Shown: piece by piece, positions 8,710 to 17,368 of the stretch | Layout of the letters: each line of letters begins with the position of its first letter | Position numbering within the stretch: the stretch's first letter is position 1 | Assembly (NCBI RefSeq): GCF_000764225.1 | Contig: NZ_JQED01000056.1 | Location: 124,001 to 188,000, forward strand | Direction: 5' to 3' | Length of the DNA stretch: 64,000 bases | Source of the DNA: Colwellia psychrerythraea | GTDB taxonomy: Bacteria; Pseudomonadota; Gammaproteobacteria; Enterobacterales; Alteromonadaceae | The notes under the pieces: model-generated | What the model saw: only the letters and a program-made list of their open reading frames with translations | Databases searched by the model: none | Told to the model about the DNA's origin: nothing | Position numbers and translations under genes: made by a program

Positions 8710-10419
8710 TTAGTTAAATAAAGACATGACATCAGCAATAGCAATAAGCGACTTTTCACCAGTGATGCGGTTTTTAAGTTCTACTTGTTGAACATCAAGA
8801 TTACGTTCACCAATGATAAGTAATAATGGAGTTCCCATTAATTCATGGTCAGCAAACATAACGCCAGGGCGTTCTTTTCTGTCATCAAATAAGACTTCAA
8901 TGCCTGCTTGGTTTAATGATTCATATAAGGTCTCAGCTGTTTCTTTTACTCGTGCTGATTTTGCCATATTCATTGGCACGATAGCCACTTGAAATGGTGC
9001 AATAGCTTTCGGCCACTTGATACCATATTTATCATGATTTTGTTCTATAGCAGCAGCCACAATTCGTGAAACACCGATACCGTAACAACCCATAGTCAAT
9101 GTTTGGTTTTTACCACCTTCATTGAGCACCGCACAGTTCATTGCTTCTGCATATTTACGGCCTAATTGGAAAATATGACCTACTTCAATACCACGTTTTA
9201 TTTCAATGTTACCTTGACCACATGGGCTTGGATCACCAGCAACGACGTTACGAATATCATGTACACTAATGTCGTTACAATCACGCTGCCAGTTTACACC
9301 AGTTAAATGCGCGTCATCTTCGTTGGCGCCACAAACAAAATCACTTAAATGAGCAGCACTGCGATCAACAATCACTTCAATGTTTAAACCTATAGGGCCA
9401 ATAGAGCCAGCATTACAGTCAGCCGCGGCTGCTATTTGTTCTTCGCTGGCAAACGTTAATGGTGACGCGACTTGTGGTAAATGCTCAGCTTTAATTTCAT
9501 TTAGCTGATGATCACCTCTAAGTACAAGGGCAACAACTGTTTCTGCTTCATCTTCTGCCGTTGCACCGACAACTAAGAGGGTTTTTACTGTTGTTTTCAA
9601 GTCAACAGATAAGCACGCTACTAAGTCATCCATAGTTTTAACATTTGGTGTCGCTACTTTGGTTAATTCTTGTGTTGGTTCTGCACGCTCGCCTACGGGG
9701 GCTAAGGCTTCCGCTTTTTCAATATTCGCTGCGAAGTCACTTGCATCACTAAAAGCAATATCATCTTCACCTGAGTCGGCAAGCACATGGAACTCATGCG
9801 ACTTCTCGCCACCAATAGAGCCAGTATCGGCAAGTACAGGACGGAAATTTAACTCTAATCGCTCAAAAATACGGCAATAGGCATCAAACATAATTTGATA
9901 GGTTTTTTCTAAACATTCGTCTTCTAAATGGAAAGAATAAGCATCTTTCATCAGGAATTCACGACCACGCATCACACCGAAACGAGGGCGTATTTCGTCA
10001 CGAAATTTGGTTTGAATTTGAAATACATTTAATGGTAATTGCTTGTAGCTGCTTAGCTCATTAGCGACTAATTTTGTGATCACTTCTTCATGCGTTGGGC
10101 CTAAAACAAAAGGGCGCTTATGACGGTCATTGATACGTAACAATTCAGGACCATAATCTTCCAATCGACCTGACTCTTGCCAAAGATCTGCAGGTTGTAC
10201 CATAGGCATCAATATCTCATTACCACCGGCGCGCTGTATTTCTTCACGAACAATCTGCTCCACTTTTTTCAAAACACGCAAGCCAGTTGGAAGCCACGTA
10301 TATAAACCCGAGGCAAGATTACGAACAAGGCCTGCTCGTAACATCAACTGATGACTGATCACTTCTGCGCTAGCAGGAGTTTCTTTAAGAGTAGACAGTA
10401 AATATTGACTGGTACGCAT
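8710..10419 (-). CDS. proS: Prolyl-tRNA synthetase
   Basis: A 569-residue class II aminoacyl-tRNA synthetase that charges tRNA-Pro. Motif 1 region (Leu-Leu-Arg-Ala-Gly-Leu-Val-Arg-Asn-Leu-Ala-Ser-Gly), motif 2 (Arg-Phe-Gly-Val-Met-Arg-Gly-Arg-Glu-Phe), an inserted editing (INS) domain in the middle (roughly residues 225-400, containing Lys-Thr-Leu-Leu-Val), motif 3 (Gly-Cys-Tyr-Gly-Ile-Gly-Val-Ser-Arg) and a C-terminal anticodon-binding domain are all present. Length matches bacterial-type ProRS with INS (572 in E. coli). The start ATG is preceded by GGAAAA. It is a single-gene unit with its own terminator. Confidence 0.97.
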   Translation of the reverse strand: MRTSQYLLSTLKETPASAEVISHQLMLRAGLVRNLASGLYTWLPTGLRVLKKVEQIVREEIQRAGGNEILMPMVQPADLWQESGRLEDYGPELLRINDRHKRPFVLGPTHEEVITKLVANELSSYKQLPLNVFQIQTKFRDEIRPRFGVMRGREFLMKDAYSFHLEDECLEKTYQIMFDAYCRIFERLELNFRPVLADTGSIGGEKSHEFHVLADSGEDDIAFSDASDFAANIEKAEALAPVGERAEPTQELTKVATPNVKTMDDLVACLSVDLKTTVKTLLVVGATAEDEAETVVALVLRGDHQLNEIKAEHLPQVASPLTFASEEQIAAAADCNAGSIGPIGLNIEVIVDRSAAHLSDFVCGANEDDAHLTGVNWQRDCNDISVHDIRNVVAGDPSPCGQGNIEIKRGIEVGHIFQLGRKYAEAMNCAVLNEGGKNQTLTMGCYGIGVSRIVAAAIEQNHDKYGIKWPKAIAPFQVAIVPMNMAKSARVKETAETLYESLNQAGIEVLFDDRKERPGVMFADHELMGTPLLLIIGERNLDVQQVELKNRITGEKSLIAIADVMSLFN

Positions 10420-10589
10420 CGTAAAATTTTCCGTAAAATAGAGATAAGTATAATTGGCGTTATTCTATCAGGGGGCTAGCTTATGAAAAAGTAATATATG
10501 TAATATTTATGACTTAGTTACGTCAAAATTATTAATGCGTCGTTTTATCGGTGTTTTGAGTCGTTTTCTTTACAAAAAATGATGAGGTA

Positions 10590-10763
10590 ATGAGCATAAC
10601 AACGCTGGTTAAACACTTATATAATTGTAATAACTTGCCGGAAAGCTTTTCGCCTCAACGAGATAGTAAAAGCTCTAGTTTTCGCTGGAGGGAAATTTTT
10701 ATATCGGCACAATCATTTTATTATATTTATTATCAGCGTATAGTTTGCGCTATTGATGAGTAA
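10590..10763 (+). CDS. Possible small protein upstream of the acetyltransferase (weak)
   Basis: A 57-codon ORF from ATG 10590 to TAA 10761-10763, with GAGG four bases before the start and a stop 20 bases before the GNAT start. The product has an aromatic-rich C-terminal part (Phe-Tyr-Tyr-Ile-Tyr-Tyr-Gln-Arg) and matches nothing I know. It may be a chance ORF in the 364-base gap between proS and the GNAT gene, which otherwise shows nothing clear. Confidence 0.22.
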   Translation: MSITTLVKHLYNCNNLPESFSPQRDSKSSSFRWREIFISAQSFYYIYYQRIVCAIDE

Positions 10764-10783
10764 GAAAATAAAAAGGGGCAAGT

Positions 10784-11266
10784 GTGCAAATAACGGTTAT
10801 TCAAGCAGATTACCATAATGAGCAACACGGTAAAGATTTAGTCATGTTGTTAAATGCTTATGCACTTGATCCAATGGGTGGTGGTGAAGCATTATCTGAT
10901 CAAGTTCAGCAAAATTTAGTAACTACAATAGCAAAGCGACATGATTTTTTAACACTACTTTGTTATGTTGACGGTCAACCGGCGGGAATTCTTAATTGTG
11001 TTGAAGGGTTTTCTACATTTAAATGCAAGCCGCTACTTAATATCCATGATTGCGGTGTATTAAAAGAATACCGAGGTTTAGGCCTCAGTCAAAAAATGTT
11101 TAATGAAGTCGAAAAAATATCGCGTGAACGTGGTTACTGCAAATTAACGCTTGAAGTGTTAGAGGGTAATACTGTGGCGCAAAATATTTACACTAAACTA
11201 GGCTTTAGTAGCTATGAGTTAGATGAAAAAACAGGTAAAGCGCTGTTTTGGGAAAAAGTACTTTAA
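10784..11266 (+). CDS. GNAT family N-acetyltransferase
   Basis: A 160-residue acyl-CoA-dependent acetyltransferase. The acetyl-CoA-binding motif A is Val-Leu-Lys-Glu-Tyr-Arg-Gly-Leu-Gly-Leu-Ser (the Arg/Gln-x-x-Gly-x-Gly/Ala pattern), followed by Glu-Val-Leu-Glu-Gly-Asn-Thr-Val-Ala and motif B Ile-Tyr-Thr-Lys-Leu-Gly-Phe. The substrate cannot be told from the sequence. Translation starts at GTG 10784, preceded by AAGGGG. Confidence 0.85.
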   Translation: MQITVIQADYHNEQHGKDLVMLLNAYALDPMGGGEALSDQVQQNLVTTIAKRHDFLTLLCYVDGQPAGILNCVEGFSTFKCKPLLNIHDCGVLKEYRGLGLSQKMFNEVEKISRERGYCKLTLEVLEGNTVAQNIYTKLGFSSYELDEKTGKALFWEKVL

Positions 11267-11401
11267 CTTTTTTATTGCACGTTCATATTGCCTAGTAAAC
11301 ATACCCATAATATTCAGTTTCAAACGGATAGCGTATAATCATTACAAGCTGTCATTTTTAGTTCTTATGGGTAAATCTTTGTCTTGTTTTTCTTGCCAGT
11401 G

Positions 11402-11854
11402 CTAAAACGAAATGGGTCTTCTTTTTTTTGGTACCTTAACGTTATCATCCTGTGATATAGACATAGGATCAGGCTTAGTTTTATTTGATTTAGCCTTTTT
11501 CTGTGTTGTATTTGATATTGAAGGAGTATTAGCTTGGTCGTTAACCGCTTTGGTTTTAGTTATCGGGCTACCTAAGGAAGGTGCTGTCGGCTCTGTTTCT
11601 GTTTGTTCAGAGGTCGATTCAACAAGCGCTTCATTGATGATTAACTGAACCACTTCTCCATTAAATTCAATCACATCTTCATGATATACTTTTTTACGCT
11701 TTTGGTATTCAACTTCACCATTTAGTAAAACATAGCCTTCACTAATAACGATTTTTGCTTCACCACCCCCGCCTACCAAGTCAGCTATTTTTAATAACTT
11801 ACATAATTCGACAGGTTGGTGGTTTAATTCAATAACTAGGTAACTATCTGACAT
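11402..11854 (-). CDS. S4-like RNA-binding protein (YbcJ family) with a long basic tail
   Basis: Residues 1 to about 75 form a small S4-like domain close to E. coli YbcJ: Val-Glu-Leu-Cys-Lys-Leu-Leu-Lys, then Gly-Gly-Glu-Ala-Lys-Ile-Val-Ile-Ser-Glu-Gly-x-Val-Leu-Leu-Asn-Gly and Lys-Arg-Lys-Lys-Val. YbcJ is about 70 residues; here the protein has 150 because of a Ser/Thr/Lys/Pro-rich tail ending Pro-Lys-Lys-Arg-Arg-Pro. The tail is low complexity and probably disordered. It probably binds RNA, but the target is unknown. It lies 25 bases downstream of the 139-residue gene and likely shares its transcript. Confidence 0.78.
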   Translation of the reverse strand: MSDSYLVIELNHQPVELCKLLKIADLVGGGGEAKIVISEGYVLLNGEVEYQKRKKVYHEDVIEFNGEVVQLIINEALVESTSEQTETEPTAPSLGSPITKTKAVNDQANTPSISNTTQKKAKSNKTKPDPMSISQDDNVKVPKKRRPISF

Positions 11855-11879
11855 AGACTTCTCGATAATAAACTGAGAT

Positions 11880-12299
11880 TTATTCTTGTATTAATTGAGA
11901 TAACAGCTCTGAGATTTCAGCTTTTATCTCATCGTTATCAATAGTTTTTGCAGCTTCATTCGCTTTGTTTGCAAAAATCAGGGCTTGTGCTTTCTCTTCA
12001 AATTCAACTTGACGAAGCGCCATCGCTAAATAGGTCGATGCCGTGAACACTGGCAATGTTAATTTTTCTGCTGTTGCTAACGCTATTTCATAGATATCCA
12101 TCGCTTGATCACCATCTTCGGTAAAGTCAGCAAGTGCTTCCCACTGCAGAGGGTGATCTTTTGGTGAGCCTTGGTTCGTGGCACAAAGCTGCTGTAATTT
12201 TTTACAACTGGCAAGTCTCAGTTCATCATTGTCGGTATTCGAAGCGTTAGCAATGTCTTGGCAAATGGTAAGAATGTCAGCGTATAAAGGAGCTTTCAT
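11880..12299 (-). CDS. Hypothetical helical protein, possible tetratricopeptide-like fold
   Basis: A 139-residue, Ala- and Leu-rich, acidic protein without signal peptide or membrane segment. Repeated helix-like patterns (Asp-Ile-Tyr-Glu-Ile-Ala-Leu-Ala-Thr-Ala-Glu-Lys and Ala-Leu-Ile-Phe-Ala-Asn-Lys-Ala-Asn-Glu-Ala-Ala) suggest an alpha-helical repeat similar to TPR, but I do not recognise a family. The ATG is preceded by AGGATT. It is first in a two-gene unit with the S4 protein and divergent from the envelope operon at 12432. Confidence 0.65.
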   Translation of the reverse strand: MKAPLYADILTICQDIANASNTDNDELRLASCKKLQQLCATNQGSPKDHPLQWEALADFTEDGDQAMDIYEIALATAEKLTLPVFTASTYLAMALRQVEFEEKAQALIFANKANEAAKTIDNDEIKAEISELLSQLIQE

Positions 12300-12431
12300 A
12301 GATAATCCTAGTATATATAAGTAGTTACCGCTTAAACTTTTAACGTAATTTTATTTACAGCGGCATAATTTCAGGCGATATTAGCATACTGACATTTTTT
12401 TTACATTAACCCGTACACAATACAGGATTGT

Positions 12432-14630
12432 ATGATGAAACTTCGCCTTAATGTACCCATACTAACAGTTATTAAAACATGGTTTATAATATGTTTTTTC
12501 CTACTTTTTTCTTTAACTAGTTTTGCTACTGATTGGCCACAAGAATTATCGGGTGATCGCGGCACGATAGTGGTTTATCAACCTCAACCGGAAAAACTTA
12601 AAGGTAATATTTTAACTGGACGAGCAGCAATGTCCCTTGAATTAAAAGACAACCCAAGCCCCATTTTTGGTGTGTTTTGGTTCTCGGCTAAAATAGCGAC
12701 AGATCGTAGTGAAAATACAGTAACGATTAGCCAATTGAAAGTAACTAAAGTAGGTTGGCCTGACTCGAAAGAGTCAGATGAAGAGCAGTTTAGTCAATTT
12801 GTTGAAGCGCAATTAGTTAGTTCTTCATTTACCGCGTCTTTATCTAAATTGACAGCGAGTTTAACTAGTGCGGAACAAATAAAAGAAAGCCTCGCCGCGA
12901 TTAAAAATGATCCCCCGATAATACAATTCACCAGTACGCTTTCTGTATTACTTAGTTATGACGGTGACCCTGTCTTTAGAGATATAGAAAAGAGTAGTTA
13001 TCAACGAGCTTTAAATACACCTCTGGCGGTAGTAAAGAAAAAAAACCAAGAAAAATTTTATTTAACCAGTGGTCACTTATGGTATCAAGCGTCTTCAGCG
13101 CTGGGACCATGGACTATTTTAGCTAATCCTCCAGCAGATCTTAAAGCGTTAATCCCAAAAGAAGATGAAATAAGCGATGCACCACAAGTCATTTCAGCAC
13201 CCAATATTGTAACGGTAACTGAGCCGACAGAATTGGTTGTTTCAGATGGTAAAGCTAATTGGACGAGTTTAGTCGGGGGCAAATTACTCTATGTTGAAAA
13301 TACAGAAACACCTTGGTTGCGTGAGCTTGCCAGTGGTGAAATGTATGTGTTGTTATCAGGACGTTGGTTTAGAAGTAAAAGTGAACAAGGACCTTGGATT
13401 TTCGTTCGTGCTGATAAATTGCCACAAAGCTTTAAAGAAATCCCACCTGACTCTGCTATTGGTGGCATTAGAACTTCTGTGGCCGGGACCGACGAAGCAG
13501 AACAAGCGGTATTAGATGCTCAAATCCCGCAAACAGCGGCGATTAAACGTAGTGAAGCTAAACTAACGGTAAATTACGACGGTGAGCCTATTTTCGAGAA
13601 AATAGCTGAGACACAAGTTGAGTATGCAACCAATACTTCAGCGCAGGTACTCAAAATCTCGGAAAAGTATTATGCGGTTGATAATGGTGTTTGGTTTGTT
13701 GCCTCTAAGCCTAAAGGCCCATGGCAAGTGGCCGATAATATACCTCAAGAAGCGATAGCCCAAATTCCACCTAGCTCACCTATGTACAATACGACTTATG
13801 TCACCGTTTATGATTCGACACCTGAAATCGTTTACGTAGGTTATACCCCTGGTTACATGTGGTCCTACCCCTATTATGGGGTACCTATTTATGGTACCGG
13901 TTGGTATTACCCTCCTTATTATGTTGGCGGTTGGTATTACCCTAGACCTCCCACGTGGGGGCTACATGTAGGTTATAACCCATGGACTGGTTGGAATGTT
14001 GGTGTAAGTTGGGGGAGCCCATTCTTTAGAGTTGGTGTTGTATGGAGCGGTGGTTATCACCACCACCCAAGACCTTGTTGCGGTCGCTATTATGGCGGTG
14101 GCTATCGAGGCAATACCAACATAAACATTAATGGTAATGTGAATATTGGCAACTCAGTGAGTATTGCAAATCGTGCTCATGCTAAGAAAAGAATAGCTGA
14201 AAATCCGGCTAATAGGGCAGGGGGGAGAATAACACAAGGTCATAGAGCTAATAACTTATATAATCAAGGGGTTAATAAAAAGCGTAATGCTATTAAACAA
14301 CCCTCGACAGGAAAAATAAACAGAGCAAAAGTCTCTCCTAAAAGAGCGAACAATGTCTATGCCGACAAGCGTGGTGGTGTTGTACGACATGAAAATGGTC
14401 AGTGGCAAAACCGTAGCAATAAAAACTGGAAAACGGTGCCGAAACAAGGAACGCTGAATTCCCCTTCTTTTCCTAATCAACAATCACGTAACCAACAGAT
14501 AAATAGTCAAAAGCGCAATAATCGTACCTTTGATCATAAAACGATGAACCGAGAGTTGCATGGTCGACAAATGGGAAATATGTCGCGAGGAGCTCGTCAG
14601 CCGATGGGAAGTGCTCGACGAGGTAGATAA
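12432..14630 (+). CDS. Large exported protein with three 'Gly-Pro-Trp' repeats and a Tyr/Gly/His-rich C-terminus, unknown function
   Basis: A 732-residue protein with an N-terminal signal peptide (hydrophobic core ending near Ser-Phe-Ala-Thr). Three modules each hold a strand pair, then Trp-Phe/Tyr, then Gly-Pro-Trp and, about 14-16 residues on, Ile-Pro: Gly-Pro-Trp-Thr-Ile-Leu-Ala, Gly-Pro-Trp-Ile-Phe-Val-Arg and Gly-Pro-Trp-Gln-Val-Ala-Asp. Modules 1 and 3 are each preceded by Tyr-Asp-Gly-(Asp/Glu)-Pro. A Tyr/Pro/Trp/Gly-rich stretch follows (residues about 455-560), with a His-His-His and a Cys-Cys, then an Asn/Ile repeat (Asn-Ile-Asn-Gly-Asn-Val-Asn-Ile-Gly-Asn) and a basic tail ending Arg-Arg-Gly-Arg. 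It heads an operon with a lipoprotein and an Omp85-type barrel, which suggests a cell-surface role. I do not recognise the family. Confidence 0.7.
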   Translation: MMKLRLNVPILTVIKTWFIICFFLLFSLTSFATDWPQELSGDRGTIVVYQPQPEKLKGNILTGRAAMSLELKDNPSPIFGVFWFSAKIATDRSENTVTISQLKVTKVGWPDSKESDEEQFSQFVEAQLVSSSFTASLSKLTASLTSAEQIKESLAAIKNDPPIIQFTSTLSVLLSYDGDPVFRDIEKSSYQRALNTPLAVVKKKNQEKFYLTSGHLWYQASSALGPWTILANPPADLKALIPKEDEISDAPQVISAPNIVTVTEPTELVVSDGKANWTSLVGGKLLYVENTETPWLRELASGEMYVLLSGRWFRSKSEQGPWIFVRADKLPQSFKEIPPDSAIGGIRTSVAGTDEAEQAVLDAQIPQTAAIKRSEAKLTVNYDGEPIFEKIAETQVEYATNTSAQVLKISEKYYAVDNGVWFVASKPKGPWQVADNIPQEAIAQIPPSSPMYNTTYVTVYDSTPEIVYVGYTPGYMWSYPYYGVPIYGTGWYYPPYYVGGWYYPRPPTWGLHVGYNPWTGWNVGVSWGSPFFRVGVVWSGGYHHHPRPCCGRYYGGGYRGNTNININGNVNIGNSVSIANRAHAKKRIAENPANRAGGRITQGHRANNLYNQGVNKKRNAIKQPSTGKINRAKVSPKRANNVYADKRGGVVRHENGQWQNRSNKNWKTVPKQGTLNSPSFPNQQSRNQQINSQKRNNRTFDHKTMNRELHGRQMGNMSRGARQPMGSARRGR

Positions 14631-14731
14631 TTTGCTCAACCAAATGATCTCCGCTATAAAATAAATGGACAGAAAGCCTTAGTAAATACCGGATAAGGTT
14701 TTTCACTAAACGTCAATAAAAGGAAAGAAAG

Positions 14732-15424
14732 ATGAATAAACAACACGGTCTCAAGTTAAGTTTTATTGCTATTGCTGCATTTATGGTGATGAGTTGTAAT
14801 TCAACTAATCCAACGAATGCTCCACAAATCTCGCCAGAGGGGATGGAATTAAAAAAATCAACACGCTCAACTATTGCTTATAAAAAAGAAGGCGTTGATT
14901 TTTCTGAATATGACAAAGTGCAAATTCTCCCAAGTGCTGTCGCGTTCAAAAAGAATTGGAAGCGCGATTACAATAGAGATCAGCTCTCATTATCGACAAG
15001 AATAAGTGATGCCGATGTCATACGCATGAAAGCCGATGTGGCTAAATTGTTTGATGAAGTGTTTAAAGAGGAGTTTGGTAAGAGTGCTAAATTTCCTATC
15101 GTTAATAAAGTTGGTTCAAATACCTTAGTTATAAGGCCTGCTATTATCAATTTAGATGTTGCAGCACCAGATATTAAGTCATCAATAAATGTAAAAACCT
15201 ATGCTAGTGAAGCTGGACAAGCTACTTTATTTATAGAGTTGTATGATGGTGTCAGCGGTGAAATATTAGCCCGTGCCGTTAATACGGCAGTTGCAGGAGA
15301 CAATAGTTATTATCAGTGGGCAAACCGTGTCTCTAATCGTGCAGATGCAAAGCGTATGATCCGAAAATGGGCTAAAGCACTAAGAATTAAATTTGATGAA
15401 GCCCATACGCCTAAGAGTAACTAG
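14732..15424 (+). CDS. DUF3313-like lipoprotein
   Basis: A 230-residue lipoprotein with hydrophobic signal and lipobox Val-Met-Ser-Cys (Cys about residue 22). The mature part carries Asp-Phe-Ser-Glu-Tyr-Asp-Lys-Val-Gln-Ile-Leu-Pro, Leu-Val-Ile-Arg-Pro-Ala-Ile-Ile-Asn-Leu-Asp-Val and Glu-Leu-Tyr-Asp-Gly-Val-Ser-Gly-Glu-Ile-Leu-Ala-Arg, the pattern of DUF3313 lipoproteins, whose role is unknown. An AGGAAAG ribosome-binding site precedes the ATG. It is the middle gene of the 12432-16758 operon. Confidence 0.72.
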   Translation: MNKQHGLKLSFIAIAAFMVMSCNSTNPTNAPQISPEGMELKKSTRSTIAYKKEGVDFSEYDKVQILPSAVAFKKNWKRDYNRDQLSLSTRISDADVIRMKADVAKLFDEVFKEEFGKSAKFPIVNKVGSNTLVIRPAIINLDVAAPDIKSSINVKTYASEAGQATLFIELYDGVSGEILARAVNTAVAGDNSYYQWANRVSNRADAKRMIRKWAKALRIKFDEAHTPKSN

Positions 15425-15444
15425 GCGAGGGCTAAATTGTCTAC

Positions 15445-16758
15445 ATGAAAAAGAGTGTTAAAGCGTTATTAGTGTATGCCTTTGGCGTATTTATTTTTGT
15501 TTGCTCTGCAGTACAAGCTAAACCACCGAGTAAGGTTAAATACTCGGTGCAGCGACAAGAGAATATTAAAAAGCGTGAGAGTTTAGTTTTACCCTATGCA
15601 TTTAGTACCGATGATTTAGGCTTAGTTTTCGGCGTTGGCGCTATGGCTACCGGTCTTTATCAAAAGCAAATGACTTTGGGGGGCACTGTTTATGGTGGCG
15701 GAGAAACCAAAGGTTTAGGGGCTGGTCTCTGGAATTACCGTCTTTTGGGCAGTAAACGCTTTTTTGTTAGCGCGATTGGCATGATGGGAGAATACCCGCT
15801 GTTACGTGCATACTCACCTTTACCAGAGGTCTATACACCTGCACCTAGAGCAGGATCTAATGACTCTAGCTTTGATGATTTCATTCAGGGAAGTGGTTCA
15901 AGCAATTGGTGGGAGGTGAGCTTAGAATATGTACTACCATGGGGCAGTGCAAAAGAGCACAGTATGTCTCATTACCAATTAAGTGGCGGATTATTGAAAA
16001 ATGATAGCGAACAGCCTAATTGGAATCCACTAACAACAGGTACTAGCATAGTAATTGCTAGGCAATTTAACCGTTATCAACAATACAGAAATGAGAGTGG
16101 TGAGCTTTCAGGCGCAGTCCACGCACTTGAGTTAGGTCTACTTTACGATAATACCGACTTTCCTGCTAACCCCAGTAAAGGAAGTTCACAATATATTGCT
16201 TATAGTTATAACCCTGAGTGGTTAGAATCAAAAGAGCAGTGGGACTTTGTTGAAATCGAAGCGAGTAAATATTTTTCTCTAGGTAAAAGTTCATATGCGA
16301 AACAAAATATTATTGCGCTCAATGCTTGGTTGGGGTATTCACCCAGCTGGGATGTTGCATATGACGATAAAGGGAACAGCCAAGTCACCAATAATGCTCC
16401 TTTTTTAGAAGGAGCAACATTAGGCGGTATGTATCGTTTGCGAGGATTTAGACAAAACCGCTTTCATGATAAAGCTGTTGTCTATGCAACAGCAGAATAC
16501 CGTATGACTTGGGACTATAACCCAACAGAGAATGTACGATGGTTAAGGTTTTTAAAGCTTGATTGGTTACAAACCGTTTTGTATGTTGAAGGAGGGAGAG
16601 TCTCACCGACATTTAATCGAGACACACTTTTTTCTGATTGGAAATCTGATGTAGGTGTATCCCTTAGAGCGTTAACTGCAGGTATTGTCGTTCGATTAGA
16701 CTTCACAAGCTCAAAAGAAGGGGGAAGTACTTGGTTGATGATAGGTCATCCGTTTTAG
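15445..16758 (+). CDS. Omp85/BamA-type outer-membrane barrel protein without POTRA domains
   Basis: A 437-residue protein: signal peptide (Val-Gln-Ala-Lys end), a short lead-in, then a beta-barrel of the bacterial surface antigen (Omp85) type. The diagnostic lid-lock motif Arg-Leu-Arg-Gly-Phe appears after 'Leu-Gly-Gly-Met-Tyr', and the protein ends in Phe, as outer-membrane barrels do. 'Asp-Asn-Thr-Asp-Phe-Pro-Ala-Asn-Pro-Ser-Lys-Gly' is the typical early-barrel turn. It is much shorter than BamA or TamA and has no room for POTRA repeats, like the barrel-only surface-antigen family. It sits 20 bases after the lipoprotein gene. It may export or anchor the product of the first gene, but that is inference. 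Confidence 0.8.
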   Translation: MKKSVKALLVYAFGVFIFVCSAVQAKPPSKVKYSVQRQENIKKRESLVLPYAFSTDDLGLVFGVGAMATGLYQKQMTLGGTVYGGGETKGLGAGLWNYRLLGSKRFFVSAIGMMGEYPLLRAYSPLPEVYTPAPRAGSNDSSFDDFIQGSGSSNWWEVSLEYVLPWGSAKEHSMSHYQLSGGLLKNDSEQPNWNPLTTGTSIVIARQFNRYQQYRNESGELSGAVHALELGLLYDNTDFPANPSKGSSQYIAYSYNPEWLESKEQWDFVEIEASKYFSLGKSSYAKQNIIALNAWLGYSPSWDVAYDDKGNSQVTNNAPFLEGATLGGMYRLRGFRQNRFHDKAVVYATAEYRMTWDYNPTENVRWLRFLKLDWLQTVLYVEGGRVSPTFNRDTLFSDWKSDVGVSLRALTAGIVVRLDFTSSKEGGSTWLMIGHPF

Positions 16759-16876
16759 TTAATTAACTTAAGCATATAATGTCTGAGTTTTATTGGGTAT
16801 TAATGTAGCGTTGTGGGTAAAAATAAATCAAACGCATGGCTTTTTGAAAAAAAACAAGAAACTTCAAGCTTTTCGG

Positions 16877-16904
16877 TTGACAGCTTTTACGAACTGCCTA
16901 TAAT
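16877..16904 (+). promoter_or_regulatory. Consensus sigma-70 promoter of the tRNA-Val cluster
   Basis: Perfect TTGACA (16877-16882) and perfect TATAAT (16899-16904) separated by 16 bases, followed by a C-rich discriminator (ACGCCCCCG) as seen at growth-rate and ppGpp-controlled stable RNA promoters. The first tRNA begins 16 bases after the -10 box. Confidence 0.9.
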
Positions 16905-16920
16905 ACGCCCCCGAAGAGAC

Positions 16921-16996
16921 GGACGATTAGCTCAGTTGGGAGAGCACCGCCCTTACAAGGCGGGGGTCACTGGTTCAAGCCCAGTATCGTCCACCA
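16921..16996 (+). tRNA. tRNA-Val (anticodon UAC), copy 1
   Basis: 76 bases with encoded CCA. Acceptor arms GGACGAT and ATCGTCC, D arm GCTC/GAGC, anticodon arm CCGCC-CTTACAA-GGCGG with anticodon TAC, T arm ACTGG-TTCAAGC-CCAGT. First of five identical copies. Confidence 0.97.
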
Positions 16997-17032
16997 CTTT
17001 ATTCTTTATCCACGAAGAATTAAAACTTAGAT

Positions 17033-17108
17033 GGACGATTAGCTCAGTTGGGAGAGCACCGCCCTTACAAGGCGGGGGTCACTGGTTCAAGCCCAGTATC
17101 GTCCACCA
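17033..17108 (+). tRNA. tRNA-Val (anticodon UAC), copy 2
   Basis: Identical to copy 1, including the CCA end, 36 bases downstream of it. Confidence 0.97.
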
Positions 17109-17144
17109 CTTTATTCTTTATCCACGAAGAATTAAAACTTAGAT

Positions 17145-17220
17145 GGACGATTAGCTCAGTTGGGAGAGCACCGCCCTTACAAGGCGGGGGTCACTGGTTC
17201 AAGCCCAGTATCGTCCACCA
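17145..17220 (+). tRNA. tRNA-Val (anticodon UAC), copy 3
   Basis: Identical to copy 1; preceded by the CACGAAG form of the spacer and followed by the CATGAAG form. Confidence 0.97.
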
Positions 17221-17256
17221 CTTTATTCTTTATCCATGAAGAATTAAAACTTAGAT

Positions 17257-17332
17257 GGACGATTAGCTCAGTTGGGAGAGCACCGCCCTTACAAGGCGGG
17301 GGTCACTGGTTCAAGCCCAGTATCGTCCACCA
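17257..17332 (+). tRNA. tRNA-Val (anticodon UAC), copy 4
   Basis: Identical to copy 1; lies between two CATGAAG-type spacers. Confidence 0.97.
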
Positions 17333-17368
17333 CTTTATTCTTTATCCATGAAGAATTAAAACTTAGAT

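Noticed and set aside
11412..11648. 78-codon plus-strand ORF opposite the S4 protein tail
   Set aside because: Hydrophobic-looking only because it is antisense to the low-complexity Ser/Thr/Lys tail.
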